Source: Sinelater perroti (lineage: Eukaryota; Arthropoda; Insecta; Coleoptera; Elateridae). Taken from it: a stretch of DNA of 64,000 nt. Each line of letters begins with the position of its first letter. The first letter of the stretch is position 1. Location of the stretch: the NCBI GenBank assembly GCA_036346155.1, contig JARFIY010000158.1, positions 7,102,501 through 7,166,500 on the forward strand. The letters run 5' to 3'. The notes beneath the pieces are model-generated. The model was not told where the DNA came from and did not search any database. It saw nothing but the letters and a program-made list of their open reading frames with translations. The translations under genes were made by a program, and so were the position numbers. Of this stretch, positions 44,967 to 56,173 are shown in pieces.

Positions 44967-45668
44967 TTAGGGCTTGATTCTGGTCTTCTGGGGATCTCCG
45001 CTGGCAGTTCTTCCTTTCTTCTTATCTAAGTTTGTGTTTGTCTGTATTCCTTCCATGTTTCCCAGTGTTTGTATTGTTGTTTTTAGTCTGTTTGCGTTAT
45101 CTCCGTCTGAGTGTTCAGGTAATTCTAACATTTGTAACTGTTGTAGTGTGAATTGGTCTCCATTTATTATTAATGTATCATTTTTCATAATAACATGATG
45201 TCCTTTGTTTCTGATTTCTTTCAATTTCCTGCGTATTTCTTGCATTTCTTTGGAGTAGTCTTCTTCTATATAAATTCTCGTTCCCTTTAGTTTTTTTGTT
45301 GCTCTTAGGATTGCCAATTTCTTGGTCCAGCTTTGTAGTTCAACTAAGATTGGACGGACTTTATTTTTGTCATGTGGTTTCCCAATTCTTCGAATATCCA
45401 TTACCTCGTCTTCCATGGATGTTGGCAGATCCATGTCCCTTAGAACTATTCTTGTTTTTTCTTTTAGTATGAGTTCGCTTTCTTCTGAACTTTCTTCAAC
45501 TCCGTGTATAATTATATTTTTCTTTCTTGATTCTTTTTCTAGCATAGCTATTTTCTTCTCTTGTTGGTCTACTCTAGTCTTTAGTTGGTGGTTCTCTATC
45601 TTTAGTTGGTTGTTTTCCTTCTTTACTTCTATTATATCCTTGTGTATTTTATCAAGTTTCGTTTCCAC
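44967..45668 (-). CDS. LINE ORF1 protein, open over 233 codons
   Basis: The best-preserved transposon frame here apart from the 52-53 kb RT. An N-terminal heptad-rich coiled coil starts METKLDKIHKDIIEVKKENN and runs through LKTRVDQQEKKIAMLEKE. An RRM-like domain follows: KKNIIIHGVEES, a VRPILVELQSWTKKLAIL strand pair, and KGTRIYIEEDYSKEMQEIRR. A C-terminal domain with VIMKNDTLIINGDQ and a short basic tail completes it. This is the layout of L1-like ORF1 proteins, which bind RNA as trimers. The start is the first Met of the coiled coil. Its own endonuclease and RT are broken, so it could act only in trans. Confidence 0.8.
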   Translation of the reverse strand: METKLDKIHKDIIEVKKENNQLKIENHQLKTRVDQQEKKIAMLEKESRKKNIIIHGVEESSEESELILKEKTRIVLRDMDLPTSMEDEVMDIRRIGKPHDKNKVRPILVELQSWTKKLAILRATKKLKGTRIYIEEDYSKEMQEIRRKLKEIRNKGHHVIMKNDTLIINGDQFTLQQLQMLELPEHSDGDNANRLKTTIQTLGNMEGIQTNTNLDKKKGRTASGDPQKTRIKP

Positions 45669-46395
45669 TTTTTCTATTGCTTTAGTTTAGAATTTATATC
45701 TTCTAGTATTTTTTCCATTTTGTGTTCTTCCATTCTGTACTTTGTATTTCGTATTTACGCGCGAATTTCTGTGTTCCTTCCGTGTTTTATTTTACGTTTT
45801 TGTTTTATTTTCACTTTTATTTTTATGGTAGTATGAGTTTTATTTGGTTTCCACTAGTTTTAAACACTATGTTTATGTATTTTTATTTTATTTCTCTGCG
45901 ATTTAAATTTGCCTTAATCCAACGCTGTGTGTTGTTTACGTTTGGCGCGGATAATACGCGTCCGTGACCGCGCTTATCACTTCACCTCGCACGAAGTTTG
46001 CCTTCCCTTATCTCTCTCCTCGATTCAAAGTTTATTTCCCTGCTATTAATTCTAATCCTACCTTAATTTCTACTAGTATATTGTTTCTTGTCACACTTGT
46101 TTTACTTATCCACTCGCCACTTTATACTTATTTCGCATTTAAACACTCGTTTTTACCGATATTATTCGCCGCAAAATAATTTGTAGCCAATATGTCCACG
46201 CATAGGACCGGATAGGATTTTAAAAAAATATCAATTGAGTTAGAGCAAAGAAAGAGAAAAAAAATTAAGACGAAGAAGAACAAATAGAAACACTAAAAGT
46301 AAATTTAAAGGGACAGTATAATCGACTTATTAATTACGATAAATTGGTAAAAAGAAGAGAATTAAAAATACAAATAGAAAAGAAAATTCCATGTA

Positions 46396-46503
46396 CTGGG
46401 TGTCCCAAAAAGTTTTTATTTGATTGGCTCTCATCAGAAAATGGATGCGTAAGTTCGAAGAAATCACTTCAACTATGGATAAACCTAAGTCAGGACGACC
46501 AAG
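46396..46503 (+). mobile_element. Mariner-like end fragment
   Basis: The word tactgggtgtcccaaaaag looks like a mariner inverted-repeat end. The plus strand reads WMRKFEEITSTMDKPKSGRPS, like the linker before the second helix-turn-helix of such transposases. It stops abruptly near 46503, where LINE-like lysine-rich sequence begins. No opposite end was found. Confidence 0.4.
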
Positions 46504-46504
46504 T

Positions 46505-48100
46505 TTTTCTTCTACTATATTTATATTGTTGCTGTCACTAAATTTTTTGATTAACGTTTTAATATATGATCTTTGGTAGTCGGATTCTTTTAATTTACAA
46601 TTTTTTATTTTTATTGGATTTTCTTCTTTTTTCTTCTTTTTGTCTTCAGATGGATTTGCATCAAGCAGTGGTAACTTTTTTCTCTGTTTGCATGTCACTT
46701 TGACATCCTGTATATTTTCCCATTTATCTTAGTTATTAAGAATCGACTTTCTATTTCTATCTTATGCTTTGCGAATATCTTTATGTCTATTATTTTATCT
46801 CCTATTTATCTTCTATACGTACATTCTTATTATATACAATAATAAATATATTTCCTCCTCTTTCGTCTATTGCTTTTAAACTTTCTGGAATAATTTATCC
46901 TTTTCTTCTCTTTTGTTTTCATATTTCCACATTTCTTTTCTTAGTAGTTTTATACCTATCCTCAATAGTTTCTCATGTATGTATTTTTCATTTATAATGT
47001 CTTTTAATTTATTTGCAGTTTATTAATTTTCCACCTTTTATTTCTTTGACTCTTGCCATTTTTAAATTTATGTAATTCCTAAAACTTATTTGTGATGATT
47101 TATCATTTCTTGGACTAATTTTGCTCTTGTCTATCATGCTCTTTACCTTTTTTGTTTCTATTTTCATCTTTTTATATTGTACTTTATCTTTATTTAGTCT
47201 TTTCTTTTCTTTTATATTTTTCTTATTTTTGCCCGGGTGTCCTTTTTCGGCGCCATGTTATTGTATTTTTTTAGTTCACAATTAATTTTCACTTATTTTT
47301 ATAAGATTTGTAGGTACGCCCTTTTCAGCGTACTCCCTGTTTTCACTTTTCTTTCACTCGCAGTTTATCGGCGAGAAATTTCTTTGATGCGTCTGCTTTT
47401 TAGCCTTTCGAATTTTAATTCCTTGAGTTACTAACTTTCTGTTATCTCAAACTTATTTTTAATTTGATGATTTTCACTAGTTTTCCGTTTTGCTTACTTT
47501 TCCATTTCCACATGTAATTTTTTTTGTCTCTTTTTCTTTTGGCTTTCTTAAATTTTCCCACTTTTGCTTTTCTCTTTCACTATTGTTTATATTCCTTTTT
47601 TTTTGTTTCCATATTCAATTATGTTAATCGTTTGTTTAGACCAATATATACACACACCTGCCTCGTTAGTTGTCTTGTCAGCGTTTAATTGCAATATTTT
47701 GCAATCTCGGAATCCGCTACATAACTTCCCATTGTTATAATCGCGTTTTCTTTATTTTATGAAAAAGTCATGTGATAAAGCTCGTATACGTATGATTTAT
47801 GGTCGCTGTTCGATTTTACGTCTGCACGCTTTCACTATCAAAACCGAACTTCTGAAGTTAACTGTGGCAAGGTAAATATTTTGCAATCACCAGATGATTA
47901 TCTAAATATTTTTATAATGTCGCTATTCATGTTGAAGGTTATAGAGAGTTGAGCTGTTCTCTATTTCAGTAATCTTTTTAAATAATTTGTCGTTTCTTTA
48001 ATTTCAGATGCAACTCTGGTCCAATTAAATAAAGTACCGCATTAGCCTTTCAATTTTTTTACTATTAAATGTAAAACTGGAGTGTTTGTTGTAAAACCTC
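46505..48100 (-). other. Lysine-rich A-rich tract, possible LINE ORF1 debris
   Basis: The complement is strongly A-rich. Its translations are lysine- and glutamate-rich, and one open piece at about 46505-46698 contains DANPSEDKKKKKEEN. The composition resembles LINE ORF1 and leader sequence, but no diagnostic motif or end was seen. Confidence 0.25.
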
Positions 48101-48104
48101 CAAT

Positions 48105-48406
48105 ATACTGTCGTGGTAAGGCTCTAACGCTCCGCGAGGTAGTACAGCCCGCGAACTGAGAGGTTAAGGTTCTCATATGTTTTCTCTGTCTGTCCAGCTG
48201 TCGCGCACTATCTCTGATGCGGGGCGATTTGGCAAGCACCGCGCCTTAGACAACCGCCATTATTATTTCTTGTCCAAAATGAACGCAGGCACTCAATTAT
48301 TTTAATGACTGATTAGGGCATCCGCCAGGCATCATAGAGTTCCGGGACCCGGGTCCGTCCGCATCGCAGCCCGCGCCTCAACCGCTTGGACCACTCTGGC
48401 GGTCCC
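48105..48406 (-). repeat. tRNA-derived SINE, copy 1
   Basis: On the minus strand it starts gggaccgccagagtggtcca, with A-box-like gagtggtccaagcgg and a B-box-like ggacccgggtcccgg (48342-48356). The first half resembles a leucine-type tRNA. The body continues with gatgcctggcggatgccc and taatggcggttgtctaaggc (48243-48262 on the plus strand as its complement). It shares these blocks with the copy at 56174-56431 in the opposite orientation. No poly-A tail identified. Confidence 0.75.
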
Positions 48407-48409
48407 ATA

Positions 48410-48840
48410 TACTGTAAACTATTAAATTTATTTGAACGTTTATACATTTTTTCTCTCTTGTCGATTAGACCTTTGATTATCAAATCTTTGGTTACTTATC
48501 TCTTTCTTCCTTTGAATTTTATAATTTATATCTTATATCGATTTTATAATTTTTAAGTATAGTTAAAAGAACACCGTTTATGATCGCAACACTTCTTAAA
48601 TATTGATATTTTATAATTTGATGAAGATGCACTATATAATCAGAAGTATACGAGCATTGACCTGTAACCCATAAACTGAAGTTTAGAGGTCGTTATGGAT
48701 CAATAATATGTGTGAAAGGAGTATAGAGCTGGGGGTTGTTCGGTACTCTACTTCCCCCTATACTCGACGTGACACAGCAAGAGGTATCTTCGACTCGGCC
48801 CTGTCCTATACCGGATGTTATATAACTTATAAGTTTGACC
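48410..48840. other. Unassigned spacer
   Basis: No feature recognised. Confidence 0.3.
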
Positions 48841-49370
48841 TGCAACGCCTGTCCAACTTACTAAGACCATCCTTAAAGACCTGACGCCTCAAGAGAAACT
48901 AGACTTCCTAAGGAAATGGAAAGTAACACGTAGAAGAGTACCACAGTCCCGTTCGTTACCAGAAAACCACTTCACTGGCGAGATAACCTGATGCACATCA
49001 GAATCTTTGGACGGAAGATATCCTGGAAGAAAGATATTGCCTACCGTGGGATGATTTTGGCAAGGAAAATAATTTGCAGGTCTCATATCGATAGGGCGGT
49101 AACAAGAACAAAAGCAGCGAGTTTGGCAGTCGCCTAACTCCTCAAAAAGAACCAGCTGCTCTTTTATAAAACAATAAATTGCCTTCTTATGACGTATGCG
49201 GCTTCATTTTGGGGTTGCACTGAAAAACTCGCCCAGAATCTGGTTTTACGGTCTGTTTTTGGCATTCCATAGATCGTGAAGAACTACAACCTTCACAGAG
49301 ACCACTTTGACCTTTTAGGAGAGTATTCAAGTCTACGGCAATTCCATCGTTTGTGGATTATACAACTGTG
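48840..49370 (+). pseudogene. Jockey RT carboxy-terminal relic
   Basis: Plus-strand pieces: ICRSHIDRAVTRTKAASLAV near 49075, LLFYKTINCLLMTYAASFWG near 49160 and VKNYNLHRDHFDLLGEYS near 49280. They match in order the jockey C-terminal part (KPHIDRAVTRTKA, LLYKTIIRPIMTYAAPVWG and VRNDxLHRDL). The catalytic core lies upstream and is not readable. Confidence 0.7.
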
Positions 49371-49374
49371 AAGT

Positions 49375-50083
49375 CGATAGAGGCGCCCAAAGATCCTGAT
49401 CTCTTTAAAAGGTGGCTAGAAAGCGACGTACACGGCCATCTAATATCCACGCCAAGTCATATCAAGATGACGTGGATCTAGAGACCTGATTATCACGTCA
49501 TTCAGTGTTAATCAGTACAAACCTAATGGTAAGTCATGAGCTCCCAATTACTTTAAACGCGATCTAGTTATTAGTTGTCTGAGTTAACTTAAGGTGATTG
49601 TTGTGTGGGAGCTTTGTGGTTGGTTTTATTTTCTATCCAATGCTTTTATGCTATTATATTCGCTTACGGAAAAATAGAGAGGCTTTTAATTAACTGTGAG
49701 AAAATCACCCAGTACGTTAGAGCCTCATTTGATTATTAGTAGACCTGGGTGACCGTTATAAATTTAGGATTTGAGGGCAAGTGCACGTTCATGGCGCTAT
49801 AAATTGTTAGTGTCGTGATTGTGAAGTGAAAATTACAATAAAATTACAGTTGGATAGAAAGGGGCCGGCGTAATCAGACATCACTTGAAAAAATCACCCA
49901 AAGGTTCCACAGTACTGCTGATTGTTTAGACAATATCGTAATTGTATGACGATAATTGAGACAAATGGACAACGGGGTATAGAACAACGCCATTAGATTG
50001 TAAGCGACTGGATAGGTGTAGTTTTAAGTGATGAATTACACTTTACCGAGTGTCTGATGAAAGGGTTTAAGTGTTGTTGTGTT

Positions 50084-50085
<2 letters not shown>
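49375..50085. other. Unassigned spacer
   Basis: No feature recognised. Confidence 0.3.
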
Positions 50086-50124
<39 letters not shown>

Positions 50125-50355
50125 CTCTCTTTCCTCGCTCTCCTCTCTTTTCTCTCTCTCCTCTCTTTTCTCTCTCTCCTCTCTTTCCTCTCTCTCCTCT
50201 CTTCTCTCTCTCCTATCTCTTCTCTCTCCCCTCGCTCCTCTCCTCTCTCTCTCTCTCTCTCTCTTTCTCTCTTCTCTCTCCTCTCACTCCCCTTCTCTCC
50301 TCTTTCTCCCCTCTCTCCCCTCTCTCTTTCTCTTTTTCTTCCTCCCTCCCTCCCT
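50086..50355 (+). repeat. Long polypyrimidine (CT)n tract
   Basis: About 270 bp of almost pure C and T, mainly CTCTCTCT with CCT and CTTT variants and very few A or G. Two long hydrophobic Ser/Leu frames through it are artefacts of the repeat. Such mirror-like purine/pyrimidine tracts can adopt non-B DNA. Confidence 0.95.
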
Positions 50356-50359
50356 ATCT

Positions 50360-51035
50360 GGCCTAAATCCTTGATTAAAACTTCTCTGAGCAGCTTTGTG
50401 ATAAATAGGACTCGATTTTGTTTCCGATTTCAACGACTCACATTACAAAATGCACTGACTATAGTTCTTTAGGAAGAATTTGTTGCAACTTTTTGATATC
50501 AAATCAAAAGTTAGTTTTGCAGAGTTAGAAATGTTATCTAGACCCAGTAATGTTAATTAGTGAACTTCTGCCATCAGCTAAGATTGATGGTAGTTTTGAG
50601 TTTAAATATTTTTTATGCGATACTTTTTCTATTTTAAAAATAATTAAACAAACGCCTTTATTCTCCACTTCGTGTCGCTTTTTTCGTTTTGCTTATTTAA
50701 ATCTTCTTCTCTTTTCTATTTTAAAGGTGCCTTTCTTCATTTCAAAAAAGTCGTTTATCGGCACTTTAAGGAAAAAACAAAATTTGTTTGCAGAATTAAG
50801 GTTTTTATAGATAATAATTTTCTATCAACTAAAAGAATGACGCCGTCAAAGTAATACTTAGGTTAATCATTTCTTGCTTAATATTGCTAAAATTGCTGAT
50901 ATGAAAATTTTCGTTTCCAAGAGATTTTCTCCATCTGCTAAAATTGGTGACGTCTTATACTTTTGTTAGTAAATGTAATCGACTCACAAATAAAAATAAA
51001 ATTTTCAGTCTTAAATAAATACTCAGAAGCTCTTG
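50360..51035. other. Unassigned spacer
   Basis: No transposon or coding signal recognised; AT-rich. Confidence 0.3.
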
Positions 51036-51039
51036 ATGA

Positions 51040-51450
51040 CGGCTGAAAAGTAAAGGTCACGCTTGTGCCGGGCGGGGGCGGCGCGCGCGGTGTGGGCGCC
51101 TTTCCGCCTCGCGCCCTCACGTCGCGGGGCGGCTGGGCCGGAAGGGGAAATGTCGCGGGCCAAGAAACAGCTGGGAAAGATTGCGCGCGAGATGGGAAAA
51201 CTGTGTTAGCCGCCCCATAAAACAAAATCCGATGTGGGGCTTGACAAGTTTAAATTGACCTGTGAAAGGGAGGCGGCCGCCGCGCTGTAAATTATCGCCC
51301 GTCAAAATCCGGACACTTGTACGGATGTTCTCTCCGTTTTGTAAGCACTTTCGACGTCTCGGCGGCGCGGGGTCGCCGTCCCCGGGGGCCGGAGCGCTTT
51401 TTGGGATTCCGCGACGCCAGCTCTCTTGTAAATGTCATCATCAATGATGC
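51040..51450. promoter_or_regulatory. CpG-rich non-coding island G
   Basis: The richest island: gccgggcgggggcggcgcgc, then ctcgcgccctcacgtcgcg and, at about 51260-51400, cggccgccgcgctgtaaat-like and ccccgggggccggagcg words. Overlapping open frames on both strands carry no recognisable domain. A first exon or promoter cannot be excluded, because the island has CpG density typical of neither LINEs nor introns here. Confidence 0.35.
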
Positions 51451-52029
51451 GGATTGTAAGGGGCCTTTGGCTGTTTGTTTTATTTGGAGATCTTTAATTA
51501 TTCGATAATTGGCCCGATGAATACGAGGTGAAATAAGAAAGTTCCGTATCTTAGATATCGTTTTGCTCCAAAGTCTTTGACACTTTTGTTGACTGTCGTT
51601 TTCCATCAAACTATACTTATAATGATTCTAGAGGTTTCTCAGAAACAGGAAATAAGTGAGACACCAACAGAATATTTTCAACTCTTTGGTAGAAATTTGT
51701 CAGCCATCTTAACGTTATTACAGTGGTTTTAATACTTCACTAAATAACAATGTTTTAAATATTTTTTTGCTAGTTATTACTGCTGTAAGATTATTACAAT
51801 CTGCATGGATATAAAGGATAAAATATATAATGCTACTTCCATAAGATGGCACATTAATTTAGAAACCGCTTAAATCCATGGATTTAGTTTTTTTATTTAT
51901 TTATTTAATTAGCAATCAAAATACAAGGTATTCTATAAGCTAATTTGTTAACCTACAATCTAAATTTAGGATTTAGATCGATTAATAACATGATGAGATC
52001 TCATCCAGCGATGAGCTCTCTAAGTCTAT

Positions 52030-53301
52030 TTATAGGTCAGCTGGCCACTGTCTTTTTAGTCTTCTTATTGCTGTGTCTTCTAGTAAGGGCTGTATTAAAG
52101 GATTTGTGTGAGCTTCCAATTTTTGGTGGTGGGTGATGCTTCTCTCATGGATAACTTCTTTTATTGTTGGTATCTTCAAATCTTTGTGGATCATTTCATT
52201 TGCAATATACCATGGGGCATTAACTATCGTTCTTAGTATTTTGGACTGGCACCTTTGGATTATTTCGATATTGGACTTGCTGGCACAGCCCCATAGTTCT
52301 ATTCCATACGTCCATATGAGTTTGATTACTGATTTGTACAACAATAGTTTGTTTTCTATAGATAGCGGAGACTTTCTACCGATCAACCAATATAGCTCTC
52401 TCTGTTTTAGGTCCATTTGCTTTCTTTTTTTGCAGATGTGTTCTCTCCAGTTTAATTTGGAATCTAAGTGTATTCCCAGGTATCTTACTGTCACAGTTTG
52501 TGGTATTACTATGTTGTTTAGGTATATGGGTGGACACGGATCTTTTCTCAGGGTAAATGTGGTATGAGTAGATTTAGTCTCGTTTACTTTTACATTCCAC
52601 TTTTGAAGCCAGTGTTCTAGAACATGTAGATAATCTTGTATTAGAGTGTGTGCTTGGAGGACTACATTGTGGCTAGCCAGTATGACAGTGTCGTCAGCAA
52701 ATGTGCCCATTGTGATGTTTGGTGAAACTGGAAGATCTGATGTAAATAAGAGATAAAGTAGCGGGCCCAGGACACTGCCCTGTGGTACCCCAGAGTTGAT
52801 TGGGAGTATAGTTGAGACTTCCTGTCTTACTTTTGTTCTGAAGTGTCTATCACTTAGGTATGTTTTAAGTAGTTTGTGAAACGCTGGTATGAGTTTTTTA
52901 ATTTTAAACAGTAATCCTGGGTGCCAGACCCTGTCGAAAGCCTGGCTTACGTCTAGGAATACAGATACGCAGTATTCTTTGTTGTTTAAACTGGCGAGGA
53001 TAGTTTGCGATATGCGATGACACTGTTGGGTGGTCGAGTGAGCCTGTCGAAATCCAAATTGATAATCGGGTATCCATTCAGTATTGATTCTTTTAAGAAC
53101 TAGTTTTTCAAGCAATTTTGAAACAGCTGGTAATAAGCTGATAGGTCGATATGATTTTGCGCTATTTGGGTCTTTTCCAGGCTTAAGGATTAAAATTATC
53201 TCGGCAGTTTTTAATTTTTGAGGCCAATATTGGATTCGGAGGATTGCATTAAAGATATACGTCAGTAATACTATGCCTTTTTTTGGCAGTTCTTTAAGCA
53301 T
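52030..53301 (-). CDS. Jockey reverse transcriptase, open over 423 codons
   Basis: The best-preserved polymerase in the window. Motifs in order: YRPISLLPAVSKLLEKLVL, FGFRQAHSTTQQ, FLDVSQAFDRVWH, SGVPQGSVLGPLLYLLFTSD, MGTFADDTVILASHN with both catalytic aspartates, KWNVKVNETKSTHTTFTLR and VRYLGIHLDSKLNWREH. The C-terminal piece ends LLYKSVIKLIWTYGIELWG and IVNAPWYIANEMIHKDLKI, then a basic tail. The listed start is only the first Met in the frame; the true protein would begin upstream in the truncated endonuclease. It lacks that partner, so independent transposition is unlikely. Confidence 0.9.
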   Translation of the reverse strand: MLKELPKKGIVLLTYIFNAILRIQYWPQKLKTAEIILILKPGKDPNSAKSYRPISLLPAVSKLLEKLVLKRINTEWIPDYQFGFRQAHSTTQQCHRISQTILASLNNKEYCVSVFLDVSQAFDRVWHPGLLFKIKKLIPAFHKLLKTYLSDRHFRTKVRQEVSTILPINSGVPQGSVLGPLLYLLFTSDLPVSPNITMGTFADDTVILASHNVVLQAHTLIQDYLHVLEHWLQKWNVKVNETKSTHTTFTLRKDPCPPIYLNNIVIPQTVTVRYLGIHLDSKLNWREHICKKRKQMDLKQRELYWLIGRKSPLSIENKLLLYKSVIKLIWTYGIELWGCASKSNIEIIQRCQSKILRTIVNAPWYIANEMIHKDLKIPTIKEVIHERSITHHQKLEAHTNPLIQPLLEDTAIRRLKRQWPADL

Positions 53302-54060
53302 TTTGCTGTTATAAGGTCCATGCCGGGGCTTTTTTGCATTCAGGCGTTTTATTTCCTCCTTTATTTCTTTAGGTGTGACGGGTTTAATTGGTTGCGTGCT
53401 AAAACGGGAGATTCTAATATTTCCATTATTTCCTCGTCCGGGTCATTTTCGTGCGGCTGAAAAACATCGGCAAGGTGTTTCGCAAATACTTCTGCTTTCT
53501 CCTTATCACTTTTTGCCCACTGTTCTTGTGATGGTTGTTCCATTCTTAAAGGGGGAAGAGTTATTATTGGTTTGCTTTTAGCTTTGATGGGTTTCAAATA
53601 GAATTGTCATAACGGCTAAGGTTAGATAAATAATCTTTGAGTGACTCTTCTCTCAGAGATTTTAATTTAGATTTCAGCTTATTACTAAGTCTGTTCAATA
53701 TTTTCTTGTCTGCTGGGGTGTGTGTTCGTTGCCATTTGGCTCGTGCTTTTCTTTTTTCAGCTACCAGTTTTTTAATTTCGAGAGGAATATTCGTGATGTC
53801 TTTTTTGTATGTTACTATTGGAGTAGCTTGTTGGGCTGCTTCTTGAAGGGTATTTATAAGACTATTTGTAGCTTCCTCAATTTCATTTGAGTTTTTAAGC
53901 CTTAGATTTAAATTTATTGTATCTGACAAATTGCGCCTATATTCGTCCCAGTCAGTTTTCGAATTATGTAGTCTAGGTACAGGTTGAATATATAATGGGT
54001 ATGTGCTGTAGGTGGCTATTACCGGTGAATGATCTGAGGACAAGCATGGATTTAGTGAAG
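53302..54060 (-). pseudogene. Jockey endonuclease C-terminus and linker
   Basis: The open piece 53594-54043 starts SSDHSPVIATYSTYPLYI and continues DWDEYRRNLSDTINLNLRL and KAKWQRTHTPADKKILN. The next piece 53361-53597 has QWAKSDKEKAEVFAKHLADV, then a stop before KKSPGMDLITAKML. It connects the truncated endonuclease to the RT with two frame disruptions. Confidence 0.85.
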
Positions 54061-54189
54061 GTCAAAAGATTGAAGATTGGAGAGTATTTTACTGTAAGAT
54101 TTATTGTGCTTTAAATTTAAAAATGGCGCAGGTAGTTTGTAGTAGTAGGTTATTTGGGTCATAATAAAGATTTAACTAGACCTACAAAT

Positions 54190-55400
54190 TTAAGGCTACA
54201 AATATTAATTAGTACAGTAGATCCCCATTCAGAAAGAGCTACACCATTCAGGACAAAGTTAAAACCTTCGTTGAAAACCTAGAGTGTCAGTAGGACCTAA
54301 ACTACGCGGCGACTTTGACTATTTAGACCACGTCTTTGGGGTAGGAAACCCGGCAAGCTACAAAGAAGTCCTCCAACTCTTCCGAGCGCTCAAGTCACAC
54401 AAAACTTTTGACCCAGATGGCATTTCAAACTCTCCATTGGCTACGCTTCCCGAGCCTGGAAAATCAGGGACCTTTCTCCAGGACTACCGGCCCATAGCTG
54501 CCTTTAGGGAAGTTTGTGGAGAGAATCGAAGACCTCCAATTGATTCTGGAAAGTCAGTTTGGCTTTTGCACCGGCCATTCCACTACCCTCAGCTGATCTG
54601 GTTAGTGAAACCTATCACAGAGAACAACACCAAAAAGCAAACCACTAGTGCAGTCTTCCTTGATGTGGCCAAGACCTTCGATAAGGTGTGGCACAATTTT
54701 GGTCTAGTTGGTCCCATTCTTCCTGTCCGGAAGGAGGTCCCGGATCAAGTTCGGTGGCATGAACTCATTGGAGAGGCGACTTCAAATCGAAGTAACCCGA
54801 AACTCCATTCTGTACCCGACGTTATGCAAGATATACGTCCAAGACATGTCAACGACGCTTTCCACTAGACACGGCGGTATTGTCCAGCTCACTGCGGATG
54901 TCTTTTGCAACCCAACGGTTTGAGGAGGAGGAATCTACTAAAAGACTGGTGCGACAGGTGGAGAATGGGAATTTAATCAAAAAACTGCCTCACTACTGAT
55001 ACAACCTGGGGATTCTTAAAATCTTCGGAATGGAGATACTCTAAAAAGAAGAGACTAACTCTCTCAGAGTGACCAAACCGTAAGAAACATCATATATAAA
55101 ATGATCATCCTCCCTATAATGCCATAAGCGGCTCCAGTTTGGGACTGGGCCACAAAGACACATAATAAACTTCTGGTCGTCAAGATCGGGTTTTAAAGTC
55201 CATCTTTAACGCTCCGTGGTTTGTGCGAAACCATAACCTCCACAGAGATGTAGAAATCCCGAACATTCAAGAGTTTTTCTCCCTCAGCGCTCAAGACCTT
55301 TACAACAACATCCAAAGTCACAGTAACTCCACCGTTCGTGGGTTCCACAATTATGGAATCGACAGAAGCGCTTTGCCTCTGTGAAGCGGCATGAGGGCGA
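54190..55400 (+). pseudogene. Jockey relic, opposite orientation
   Basis: Plus-strand pieces. The open frame 54284-54868 has PDGISNSPLATLPEPGK, SGTFLQDYRPIAAFRE, TTSAVFLDVAKTFDKVW and IRPRHVNDAF. A C-terminal piece near 55195-55380 reads IFNAPWFVRNHNLHRDVEIP, then NIQEFFSLSAQDLY. FLDVAxTFDKVW is the palm motif A. The FADD box is not readable in the damaged middle. It starts about 130 bp from the 5'-truncated jockey at 54060 and runs the other way. Confidence 0.75.
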
Positions 55401-55404
55401 CTTA

Positions 55405-56170
55405 TACAGTTATTCAATATACACGTCAGGGTAATCAAAGGGATATGAGTTAGGGGTTAGATACAGAAACCTCAATTCTCGTTAGTGAAGTCAGTCTGAC
55501 ATACATACTATAGATACCTGTCATTTAGTTATTCGAAATCAATGTTAAAAGCAAATTTCATTCTGTTATGTCACCCGAAAAGAATTCTTGTAAAGTCGAC
55601 ATTTTCCTGAGTTTTAAATTTACAAAATTTGAGGAGACCGAATTTCAATTTAAAATTCATAGAGGATGGTAGATAGATTTTGTTGACCCAGTAGGCGATG
55701 ACTCCAAGATTTTTCGGCCGAATGAAAATTTCTGCATCTAGCTGATAATGAGTTTGTGAGTATAAATTATTCGGAGTGGTTTTAAGCCCTTAAGAGCAAA
55801 ACCAATACATCATTTCCTCCAATAGCATCATATTTGGGTTCTTAGTCGTCAGTTATTAAGGCAATAAAAAAGACACCCTCTTTTCAGTTACCGTCTGTCT
55901 CTGTTTGATGCTAAAGTTTCTTTTGCGTGAAAATATGACCAATTGGGTCAGCTCAATTTTTTATTGTGCAGATTCTTTGCAATGGTTGTATAACAAATTA
56001 AGAACTCAGATGGCCATTGTTGTGAAACACAGCAGCTACTAGTTGGGTTATTTGCTTTGCCATAACTCGGTCTGTACTAAAAAAGCAATAAATCTGTTAC
56101 ATTTAGAATTACCCAAAATATTTTGTAATATACATAATCTTGGTTTATTAATATATCAGATTACATAATA
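55405..56170. other. Unassigned spacer
   Basis: No feature recognised. Confidence 0.3.
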
Positions 56171-56173
56171 ACA

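Larger units (their letters stand above)
42130..46205 (-). mobile_element. LINE with L1-like ORF1, RT internally deleted
   Basis: A minus-strand LINE, 5' near 46205 and 3' near 42130. It contains ORF1 (44967-45668), endonuclease (about 43990-44720), RT (about 42540-43300) and a C-terminal tail (42310-42510). The RT has lost its catalytic centre by deletion. No target-site duplication was found. Clade unclear; the C-terminal module and RT motifs resemble RTE-like and related arthropod LINEs. Confidence 0.85.
51890..54060 (-). mobile_element. 5'-truncated jockey-type LINE
   Basis: A minus-strand copy whose 3' end carries an A/T-rich tail (aaataaataaataaaaaaac on the minus strand, near 51890-51915). 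It starts inside the endonuclease near 54060, right at the SSDHSPV motif. RT 52030-53301 is open; the linker before it has stops. Endonuclease and ORF1 are missing, which is the usual 5' truncation. No target-site duplication found. Confidence 0.88.

Noticed and set aside
50057..50374. Two overlapping open frames of about 100 codons made of Ser and Leu
   Set aside because: They lie inside the CT repeat tract and reflect its composition.
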